Assembly (NCBI RefSeq): GCF_958979055.1
Contig: NC_084892.1
Span: 4,977,501 to 5,041,500, forward strand
Direction: 5' to 3'
Length of the DNA stretch: 64,000 nucleotides
Origin: Alnus glutinosa
Taxonomy: Eukaryota; Streptophyta; Magnoliopsida; Fagales; Betulaceae
Positions 13,809 through 25,242 of this stretch are shown here, piece after piece. The position numbers and the translations under genes were made by a program. The notes beneath the pieces were generated by a model that did no database searches, was not told the origin of the DNA, and was given only the letters and a program-made list of their open reading frames with translations. Position 1 is the stretch's first letter; each line of letters opens with the position of its first letter.

Positions 13809-14554
13809 GGTCTATAAAAAAATAAAAAATATACAATAATCATTTTTAGAAAAGATCGAAAAAAATACATACTTGTAAGAAAAATATATACCTGTATATT
13901 ATTTGTCTCAAAATCTCCCAATCCTGAGATTGAAATTAAAGCATTTTCTCGAACTTCATGCGAACGTAAGCAACAAATAAAGGGTTGCATTACGATTACT
14001 CCCTAAGAAAACCAAACACGGAAACATCAGACACTACACAACAATCTCAACCACATACCCAAAAACCCAAATAATATGAAGAAAGCGTTCATAAAAAGCT
14101 CTAGACTTCAACATACCAAAAACGAAAAGACCAGCTGAGAGAGAAGCGCGTACAGCCCTATTTGGAGTCGCCTTCTTCGTCTGCTTCTTTGGAGAGAGAT
14201 GCGTGGACTAGTTTAGAGAGGGTGCAAACCGAAAAGAAAACATTATACGTGATGTGCCCGTGATTACTCTTTGATTTTCTAAGATGGTTGGCCTTAGGTC
14301 TGGCAAGAAGGAGTAAGGGCAAGAAAATGGGGTAGAGAGAGAAATGAAGAAGAAGAAGTAGATGCAGAAGATCAAGTGGGGGAGAAAGGGTATAAAAAGA
14401 AAGAAATGTAGCGTATGTTTGGTATTGTTTGAGGGACGCGTGTCATCGGCGAATTGAAAAGAGAGAAAGAGTCGAAAAAGCGAAGTAATGATAATTGGGA
14501 AATGCTACAATTCCCACCACTATCCCACCTCAATCCCACCACTCCTAAGTGTAA
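13809..14554. other. unique spacer between duplication copies
   Basis: Not part of the duplicated unit. It contains one isolated exon-like stretch (13892-14002) and a region at 14100-14450 rich in GA on the plus strand without a supported gene. The last 60 bases (GGGAAATGCTACAATTCCCA and CCCACC repeats) look like a MITE end. Confidence 0.5.
13892..14002 (-). other. isolated exon-like sequence, HEAT-like
   Basis: An open 111-bp stretch on the minus strand lies between a good acceptor (TTTTCTTAG) and a donor (CAG|GTATAT), phase 0 on both sides. It encodes QPFICCLRSHEVRENALISI, which resembles a helical repeat of a HEAT/ARM-type protein. No neighbouring exon was found. It may be a captured fragment or part of a lost gene. 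Confidence 0.35.
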
Positions 14555-14652
14555 GAAGGATCAGAAGATGGTGATGAACCATCCGTTTTTCTCTTCTTAT
14601 TTTCTGGGCGTGATGATTGAACGGCGAGATGGCCGCCGATGGCTCCCTCCAT
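14555..14652 (-). pseudogene. truncated 5' end of the kelch gene
   Basis: Matches the first 33 codons of the gene at 7935-9062 (start ATG at 14652) with few changes, then stops at the duplication breakpoint. The rest of the gene is absent. Its upstream region was separated from it by the insertion at 14693-15107. Confidence 0.85.
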
Positions 14653-14692
14653 CGAGTATTTGTTATAAGAGGGCTGTTGTTTGTGAGGTGTA

Positions 14693-14900
14693 GGGAGGAT
14701 GGCGTGTGATGGAGGCGATCTGGGTTTGTGATGGAGATGGAGGCGATCTGGGGATGGAGATGGAGGCGATTGGGGATGGAGGCGATCTGTTTAGGGTTTC
14801 CTTTGGGAATTGCCAATTAATGTCGGTGGAGTGAGGTGTCGGTTAATAAGAGATGTGTAGGTGAGGCGACGATCTGGATAAAGGAGTGTGGTTTAAAATG

Positions 14901-14944
<44 letters not shown>

Positions 14945-15107
14945 TTTAAAACTAACTGCCCAATTTTAAAATAGTCATTTCAATTTTTAAATGCATTAAT
15001 ATAACCCATCAAATTGTTAAAGTGTATCAAAAGTTTCACTTTTATTGAAATATTCATATAATACCTTTATTTTCATAAAACCTAAAATAAAAGGCTACTT
15101 TTGTTGA
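14693..15107. mobile_element. insertion specific to copy B with a 41-base poly-A run
   Basis: Copy A reads directly from TGTTTGTGA into TTTTATGAAATGATG. In copy B these are parted by about 415 bp: a GATGGAGGCGAT-type repeated segment (about 14700-14790), poly-A at 14901-14941, then an AT-rich stretch. Target duplications and termini are not clear, so it may be a composite or rearranged insertion. Confidence 0.6.
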
Positions 15108-15477
15108 AATATTTTATGAAATGATGATTTGTTCTTCTTTTTATTTGATTGAATCCGACGTCAAAGTATTCTACATGTAATTTTCTTTTCTCATTAATTC
15201 AAAAATCAATAGTGTTGTTCACTTCTTCATTTTTCATTTCTCACGTATGTGCATTTATTTTTTTCTTTCTTTTTTTTTTTTTTTAATTTTCCCTCTTCCC
15301 AAAACATTATGCAAAGCCACCGTTCTGAGTCGTTCCGTGCACCGTGTATTGTCGTCTTCGACCTTGAGATGTCCTATAGTGGGGCGTAACGTGTTGGAGA
15401 GAGATTTCAGGCGCCGAGGGAACGGCACTGGGTGTGCAAGCATTTTCAACTTATTTGAGCTGAGCTCGAGCCGAGTG

Positions 15478-15669
15478 CTTGAGCTCGAGATCAGCCTATA
15501 TGATTGAGCTCAAGTTCAATCTAACACAAGGTTCATCCCTTGGCAAGCCGAGCTCGAGCACAGAAACAGGGCTCGTCACGAGCTCTTGAAAAACTCAAAC
15601 GAACCAATCTTGCAAGCACTACTCGCTCAAGATCGGTTTGGTGATACGGAAAAGGGAGTGTGGTTTGCA
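15478..15669. repeat. GAGCTCGAGC-rich block missing from copy A
   Basis: Copy B continues the SstI/XhoI-like motif series (GAGCTCGAG, GAGCTCAAG, CGAGCTCGAGC) for about 192 bp. Copy A jumps from CCGAGTGC straight to CACTATTTTTATATG. A short shared base run at the junction favours deletion in copy A over insertion in B. Confidence 0.7.
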
Positions 15670-16455
15670 ACACTATTTTTATATGTTTTTTTAATAACTA
15701 TTTTGATCCCCTTTAATGAACTCCTAAATTATTTTTTTAAAAAAATAAACACGTCATTTCATTTTTATTTTTATTTTAAAAGAAAGCTTTTTTCTTTTTA
15801 ATTACGACAGATTCCTGGGACTCTCATATTTTTAGTTGTAACATGTGACTTTCTTTATCAACATTGAGGTTTAAAAAACACATGAAAGAATACTAAATAA
15901 TACAAATGGTAAATTAAGAAAAATGACAGAAACTGTCAGTCATCTGGAACAGAGTGTAGTTGTTGCGTCAAACAATTTATTTCTGCCTCTATTAAAACAA
16001 TTTGTCAGCTTAAACTATTAATGGGGTAAGATAAACTAATCCTATTAATCCTTAATTGAAATATTATGCATGGTAAAGTTTTCACTTTGTGCCAATTTTC
16101 AGTCATTCTCTTTGCTTACAGAGCCAGTTTAAAGCCTTTTGACAGTAAATCTTCCTGCAAAACAATGACCAATCCATCAAAGGAGAAAGTTAAACTAAAA
16201 CAAAAATAAGAAGATGCTATAGCTAAAGCAGTCATGTCGAGTGATTCAAGAGAGTGAAAATACATCAATTTATTTTTTTAAAAAAAAACTTGAACTCTTC
16301 AGAGAACCAGAAAATTAAACTAAAGAGATCAACTGTTCACATAAAATTGGTAACCTATCCAGTCAATTGAGAAAGAAAAATGCATAACCAGGTATAGAAA
16401 TAAGCTTGAACAAAAAAAAACAAAATAACTCAATTATGTTTATGTTATCTCATAT

Positions 16456-17267
16456 CTTCTTTTCCTCTGGCGGTTGCTGTGTCATTCGAAATGAATAATA
16501 AGAACCTTGTGAAACCTCGTCACCACTCTTAGAATAAGCTAAAGGCATCATATGTCCAAACTTCCTATTCAAACTGGATTGTGAAACCTCAAACAATTTA
16601 TTCCAGGACTCCTTTAATCCATATTCTTTCATCACCCATGCATCAACAAAATCATTACCGTAATTGCAAAACATGCACAGGCACCCTTCCAAGACCCTCA
16701 GATCTATTTCAAAACTCCTCAACCACAAGATGAGAAGCAACAATCATACAGTACAATCCAAACCCTCCAGAAACCACCCAATGCAAAGCACCACCAGCAA
16801 GTACACCAGACACTCTTCTAACCAAGCTGAAACAGATACCGAATATAATAGGGCATGTTCTTGATTCCTCTTCAAGAGTTGGTCTTCAAGCTATAAACTT
16901 TAACCTCAGTAGAGAAAAACCCATTACCACCAACAAGCTACCCCATCGTCACCACCTTGTAATCGTCGCTAATGGGGTCGTACCCAAATCTATAAAAAGT
17001 AAAACGTCGAGGTTTAACATCACCTTTAGGATCCTCAACCGGCATCACATGCAGTCTCCGGTGCTCTCTAGTTGATGGATTCCACAGAGCTATTTCTTCT
17101 TCAGAGTTGCACAGCCACCAAGCCATTGATTTCCATGGCGGTGCGAAGCGAATCGAACTCAACGGAGTAGAGGTACCAATTTTTGAGAACGAGGCTGAGA
17201 TTGGATTTGGTGGCAAGGTAGAGGCTAAGATGAAGCTTGATGAAATCTGGGCCCTCTAACAGATTTG
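16456..17267 (-). pseudogene. F-box (CPR1/CPR30-type) gene remnant, copy B
   Basis: Near-identical to the copy A remnant, with the same missing F-box, the same frameshift after the YLYSVEFDS stretch and the same TGA in the VYSLKTNS region. One visible difference is Tyr for Phe in FGYDPISDDYKVV. The C-terminal piece (16743-16450 on the minus strand) is still open. Confidence 0.85.
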
Positions 17268-17623
17268 AGACTTACAGAAATACCATCTCCGACACATAAT
17301 CTAACAAGTTGACTGTTACTGCAAATATACCAAGGGATAAAGAATATAAAATTAAAACTCTGTACAGATCCCCCGACCATATTTTTTATCCACCAGCTAT
17401 CTCAAATAGAAGAGAATGAACCATCCTATAAGTTATCTTCATGGAAAGGGTAGAAAATGCAACTCATTATTCACTGCAATGAAATAAAAACTCCCAAGAC
17501 ATTTACCATAGGAAAGAAAAATTGTTACACAAAAACCTACACAAACCCTTAAATACGACAATTACATGGTAAAGGAACCCAGGAGGACGGAGAGGAGTTG
17601 ATGATGTATTGATGTTGCAATGA

Positions 17624-19456
<1,833 letters not shown>

Positions 19457-20835
19457 GGAACCCTTGTGTCACTTCTTCTACTTCTTCTATATCTGATTAC
19501 GAACTTACCAGGGGTTTTAGGGATCTGGCTTCAGTGCAGTTGTATAAATGACCGGGTATCTGCTGTTAAAATTTAAACGGTCAAGATTTGATGTAGGATT
19601 TTTATAGAAACGACATCGTCAACAGACAACAATTAAAAGCAAAACAGACGTCGTCGTTAGCAGCCAAAGACACCGTTTGTTTTTCAGGAGCGGAGAGGGG
19701 AGAGGCATTTTCGTAATACCACGCAAATTAGAACCCCAAAAGGAAAGAACCTGTGACACCTGTCATTCCACCATTCATAAACACCACGGTCCACGACCAT
19801 GAAATTGTTGACGGTGTCTTTGGTTGCTAAGAGCACTTGTAGTGAACTCACCAAAGTTTAGTCAGATTTTGGCTAAAAAATGCACTTTAGTTATTTTAGC
19901 TACCCACTTTTCAAAGACATCAAATAACAAACTCTCTAAATATTCTCTATTTCAAATAAATACTATTTTTTTATTGGTTTTAAAACAACCATTTCCAACC
20001 ACTTTTAACTACCATGAAACCAAAATTTATTAAAATTTCAATGTCCATACAGCTCCAATGAAGGGTGAATCCTAATACATAAATTTTGTCCTTCACGATA
20101 TGCGGATTTCGTAGTCAAATATGATAAGGAAAAAAAAAAAAAGAAGAAGAAAAAAGAAACACAAATATCAGTAAAGAGAAATGGACTGCAAGAGCATTTC
20201 ATTCCTCTCCTATTTGATCTTATTGGTGCTGGCCATGGACTGCAAGTAAAGAGAAATGTATATAAATGAAGGCTATTCTTCCTTTCTGTTTGGAAGGAAA
20301 TTCAGCTCTTATTTTGTTTATCCACAAAATCCGTCTATCCGAACAAAGGTTCACTAAATACCAGAACATTTGAGTTTTTTAGTATTTGCAGAAAGAGAAG
20401 CACCAAAATATTTGAAAAGACCCATTTGTATCATAAGGCATTCCAGTAGAAAGTCTATTCAAGAATTTATAAATGCTTGTCCCTTCTGGCTTCTGGAAAA
20501 CCAATTAAAGAATGAACTTTGATTTAAGAAGGTCAGGAAGGACATCAGGATGGAAAAAGAAGACATGATTTCCAATGTTTAAATTAGTCCTAAGGGACAA
20601 AATTTGGATTTCTGTAGCAGACCTCAAAGGAATTGGAATTTTAAAACTGAAGCAGTACTATAAATCTACAATTGCAGATGGTTCACATATCCTACTTTTC
20701 AGGGGTATATATCCTAACGCCACAAACTCAAAACTCAAAAGCAATTCTTATAAACAATGGTTTGCTAGAAATTGAAGATCATATAGATGACACTGATCAA
20801 AGACACCCAATAGCAGACCTCAAAAAATCCCTATC

Positions 20836-20911
20836 TATAAGAGATGAACAGCACTGATTACATAGTCTATAAGAGATGAACAGCACTGATTACATAGTCT
20901 ATAAGAGATGA
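20836..20911. repeat. 32-bp tandem repeat, about 2.4 copies
   Basis: The unit TATAAGAGATGAACAGCACT... restarts at 20836, 20868 and 20900 without visible differences. It lies inside the Harbinger-like element. Confidence 0.85.
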
Positions 20912-21167
20912 AAAAATCTCATATCATTTTTCTCCTATCTCTAAATCATTCACTTCTCTTCTAAAAAAATGTAAACTTCCAAAATTGCAACAGATATTGA
21001 TAAACATCCACCATCAGCCATGAACAAAATAAATCACACTTAAGTTTACTAGATTCAAAATAAAGTGAAGGCCAAAATTTGTAGAAAAGATAAAGGTTTC
21101 CTCAGTCGTGACAAATCTGACGATTTTGACAGAAATATTGACAGCTTTTCATCTTTTGCAGTCAACA

Positions 21168-21300
21168 AATTCATCGGCTGGATTACCAACTCAATTGCAG
21201 CTTGGACTACTTTCTCCACTTTATTTGAGGAGATTGTTTGAACGCCTGGGGGCAACTTATATCAAATTCATCGGCTGGATTACCAACTCAATTGCAGGAT
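21168..21300. repeat. direct repeat pair of about 34 bp
   Basis: AAATTCATCGGCTGGATTAC... ending CAATTGCAG occurs at about 21168-21201 and again at about 21267-21300. The unit lies in the exon-like stretch whose minus frame includes QAAIELVIQPMNLL, so the repeat duplicates part of a captured coding piece. Confidence 0.7.
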
Positions 21301-24137
21301 GTAGTTATAAAGGTCTTGAAACCTTTAAAATCCTCTCTATTCCAACAAACCCAAATACTACCCAAATAATGCTTCTCATAGTTGAAGCAAAAATCCCAAT
21401 TCGGAAACATAGAAGAGCTAACAATTGCAGCATTGTCTTTCTTAACTTTTAGTATCAATCAAACAAGCCAAATCGGCACATAATCAGATATAATAAGGTA
21501 AACAAATGTAAAACTGGCACATCTTAGCGAACCCCAAACTCGTCGAGTCGAGTTACACTTTGAAGCAATAAGAATTATATATGAAAAACAAAATAGGACA
21601 GAATTCATCAGATTTCAAAATGTGCCATTTAGCAATCATTGAATAATTAATGTATCATCACATTAAAATGTTCTACTCAGAAAGTGCAGTGATATAACCA
21701 AAGCTATGTATTAATTTTCTCCACAACTTAACTGTAAGTATCATTAAGGATCAAAAGCTTGTGCACTAATTCATTAAGGATCATGTGTCTGCATCACAAT
21801 GAAACATGTAGCATGTATGGCACAATACAATGAGCTGGTCGACAATATGCTTCATAATGTATGCCACAATCATTGGCTACACTAAAATTAACCCAGTGGG
21901 GGCATGGCAGATGACTCAAGACCAGAAAGAGACTCCTATGGATTAAAGTATGCAGCCCAGGGCCTTCTCTTGCTTTCATTCATATGTTTAAAACTTGAAT
22001 TGCAATATAAGTTCTCTGTTCACAGAACCTAAAATGCTATGCAAACTATGTAAAAAGAGGACCTATTCCACATTCAGAGATTAAAACTTGACAAGTCATT
22101 TGTTGGTTTCTACATATTGCCAGTTGTTTTGATGCCACAACCAAGCATGTTTAGTAGTATATCCCCTTTGAAGCCAAAAACTCAGGTTATAGCCTGAGAC
22201 TATTACTCCTTTTGGTCCAGGAACAAGTTCTCAAGGTAATTTAAGAGTTTGTTACTATCTAAACAGGATTCTAAGTTTATTTTGTAAGGGGTAATCTGGT
22301 GATTTATGCAAAACCAGGAAGCAGCTACGTGAGTGGAACTAGGGTCTATTAGATACTAATAGGTCTCTATCATGTAGAACTTTAATTGGCTCAAACTTTC
22401 TAAAAGATTGTAGGTTGTAATTAAAACACTAGTCCCAAAAAATAGGGAAGAGTTCAACGGTGCTCCAAATAATTTGACACTTTTACTAATGAGAATTTGG
22501 GCATTTATTTTTAAAAAAAATAAAATTATGAAGGTTCTAATTGAAAGAAGAAAGGAGAGTCCTCATGTCTCCTCCTCCTGATCAATATTCCAGCAATTTT
22601 TGGAACACTGAAAGAATAACCCATAACATCCCCCCATCAAGCACACAACACTGTCAACAAATTCCCAACACAATGTTGTTACCGTTCTCAGCAGTCTTCA
22701 TAACCCCAGAACAATCCAACTCTCAGCCTTTTCTAACCTTCTTTAAGCCCCAATTCTAACTCTTGTTTCTTATTTCTTCGCTACACTTAGATCACGAGAT
22801 TTAATAACTTTCAATACCAGAAAACCTCACATTTCTAACCTATAGCCACTGACTGACCATAATGATATTTTTTTTATGAATGATATTTTTTTGATATATC
22901 AAAGGTTAAACAATAAAATGTCATAATGATATGTCAAAGTGATGAATCCACAAGAGAGTATAACCATAGGGATATATCAAGGGTTGAACAATAAAATGTC
23001 ATGTTCCATCATACTGCATATTTTTAGAAGTGTACATATGTCTCCTTCATGGTTTATATATTTCAAGTCATCGATTGTATAATATTACATTCTTTCTTAT
23101 AGAAAAAAATAATATTGCACTCTTCATTCTCACTATAAACATGTATTCTGCATGCAAAACCATGTTCCTCTTTTATCCTATAACTAAAAGGAGATTATAG
23201 AAACTCGGGAATCCATTCAGAGTTCTAGCTGCTGACATATATTCCCAAAAAGAACTTCAGAGAGGGTCTACTGAACAAAAAAATAATAATGAAAGCCTCT
23301 TCTCTCTTTCCCTCATTATAAAATGTTCCAAAGTTACGGACAAACATAAAAGCTAAAAAGTTGATCGCATCCACGGAAGAGGAAAAAAAGCTTGTTTGGT
23401 ACTTGTTTGAAAAGACTTTGCTCTCTGTAAACACAAAAACACAATAAACATGTTTTTAAGCACACCACATTCACCAAATTGGCAAAGACAGAGAGAGTAG
23501 CAACACCAACGAAGACACCATTGCTTTTCGTCTATTTGCACCCATTCTCGCCCTATACCTTTGTTCCCCAACCGCAACATTCCAATGAAACAAATATATC
23601 CAAGAAACCCATAACCAAAACCCAGTAAATCATTTGTAACCCCTTCAACCAAAAAGTTTCTGTTGGTGGGTTTACAATTAACTAAAAATTATCACGCAAA
23701 TCAGCCACAGACAAGAGGAAGAGAGATTCAAAACCCACACACTAAAATCAAAATATGAGATTCAAAATCAAAACCCATAAACCAAATCAAACCAAACCCA
23801 TAAAAGCAAAACAAACCTGGGATTCAAAAGCTTGCAGAGGTGATTTGTGAGAAAAGGTGCGAAGGAGCTCCAATTTTCGCTTCAGGAGATCGAGAGCGCG
23901 GGAAGGGTAATAAACAAATGAAAAGTAAGAAGAGGCGAGAGGAAATTGGCTCAGCAGAGCAGACGAGCCAAATCGGCACTCACCAAATTTCCTGTAGCAG
24001 AGACGAGTTCGTTGCAGACAGGAAATGGATGAAGCTCGTCTGATTTTCACGATTTCGTCTCTTTGGTGAGTTCAGTACAAGTGCTCTAACGACGTCTGTT
24101 TTGCTTTTGATTGTTGACGATGTCGTTTCAATAAAAA

Positions 24138-24309
24138 GAGCAATCCTACATATCATTCATTTGTCCTCCCAAAATTAATGTGGCTCTTAAAATCACCATT
24201 GGATCAAAATCTAAAAGTGATATATCAAAAATTCAATAGTAATTTTAAGAGGCACATCAATTTTGGGAAGACAAAAGGAGTACAAGGGGATGATGTATAG
24301 CATTACTCC
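24138..24309. mobile_element. MITE in copy B, possibly hAT-like
   Basis: Imperfect inverted repeats: the left end reads GAGCAATCCTACATATCATT, and the complement of the right end reads GGAGTAATGCTATACATCAT. Internal blocks CTCCCAAAATTAATGTGGCTC and the complement CTTCCCAAAATTGATGTGCCTC also pair. The flanks AATAAAAA and TATAAAAA would be an 8-bp target duplication with one mismatch. Copy A lacks the element. Confidence 0.75.
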
Positions 24310-24463
24310 TATAAAAATGCTACATCAAATCTTGACCGTTTAAATTTTAACAGCAGATATCCGGTCATATTTATAACTGTACTGAAGCCAGATCCGTTAA
24401 GAATTTAAAATATCTAAACATGTTAACAATATAAACCATTTGATATATATATATATATATATA

Positions 24464-25242
24464 CATACGGTCCAACCTGTTCGTAACCCGAACCCAAACG
24501 TGGTGATCAGTTGGACATTTAATTAATTTCGAGTTGAATTAGCAAGTCGTGTTAAAAATTGCCAACATATTAAACTAATGTGTCATACTTAATCTTTCCT
24601 TAATTTTTCTTTTTCTTTTTCAACTAAGATTAACCTAAGGGGTGATTTGAGCATGTCGCATCATTAATTATTCTAAGAGGTTGAACCAATCCAGAGAACA
24701 AACAACTAGAAAAATGAATATTATTTTCCATAGACCTAAACTTTGTACCTTAGAATCTACCGAATTCTTTGATTCAAAACCATCGGCATCGTAGAATAAT
24801 TGTAAGATAAAAAAATAATTTCTAGCATTACTCAATTTTTCGAAATAAGAACTTAAACATGGAGTTAGATATACTACATGATTCTGAAAATTTACCAACA
24901 TCATTGTTCTTCCGTGAACATAATATTTATAACTCCTTACAGTGATTCTTCAAGATAAACAAGCTAGAATAGTAGGAGAATTAACCCACCGCACATTTAG
25001 TCACAAGACAACCAAAGAGATCCAACCATACACGAGCTGCTATGGTTGTCTTCTGAGATTTATGGTCCTCAAATGCTTACTGTACATAAAGAGCAACCTT
25101 TCTACCTCAAGAGGAAGACACTTCTGTAATCTCAAGTTCAAAGATCCTTCACAGCACTCACATGTTTTGGAAAGTGGATGGTCCTTTGACATCCAAACTA
25201 CCCCATATTCGAGTATAAATCATCTATTTAAAGGACCTAACG
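24464..25242. other. spacer between the duplication and RECA2
   Basis: AT-rich, no gene seen. The first 100 bases (CCAACCTGTTCGTAACCCG) resemble a decayed repeat. The part nearest 25242 would be the RECA2 3' untranslated region on the minus strand. Confidence 0.5.

Larger units (their letters stand above)
19831..24086. mobile_element. PIF/Harbinger-like non-autonomous DNA transposon, 4256 bp
   Basis: The termini are inverted repeats of 26 bp with one mismatch (GAGCACTTGTAGTGAACTCA... at 19831; complement ending ...GTACAAGTGCTC at 24086). TAA flanks both ends (19828-19830, 24087-24089), the TWA target duplication typical of PIF/Harbinger. Copy A has a single TAA at this place (GGTTGCTAACGG). 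I find no transposase DDE or Myb-like frame inside. The interior carries host-like sequence, including an exon-like stretch (about 21060-21250, minus) and a 5'-leader-like region at 23821-24050 (minus) ending in a donor (CCCAG|GTTTG). hAT is less likely because the duplication is 3 bp rather than 8. Confidence 0.85.
19520..24396. mobile_element. foldback element upstream of AK6, copy B, split by later insertions
   Basis: The left arm begins at about 19520 (GGGATCTGGCTTCAG) and the right arm ends at about 24396 (GCCAGATCCG), with TTA outside each end as in copy A. The 428-bp element is interrupted by the Harbinger-like element (19831-24086) and a MITE (24138-24309), giving a three-element nest. 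Confidence 0.8.

Noticed and set aside
20836-20911. CRISPR-like direct repeats
   Set aside because: The 32-bp units are contiguous, without spacers, in a plant transposon: a simple tandem repeat.
23787-24050. Independent gene on the minus strand
   Set aside because: It lies inside the Harbinger-like element and ends at its terminal repeat. More likely a captured leader fragment than a gene.
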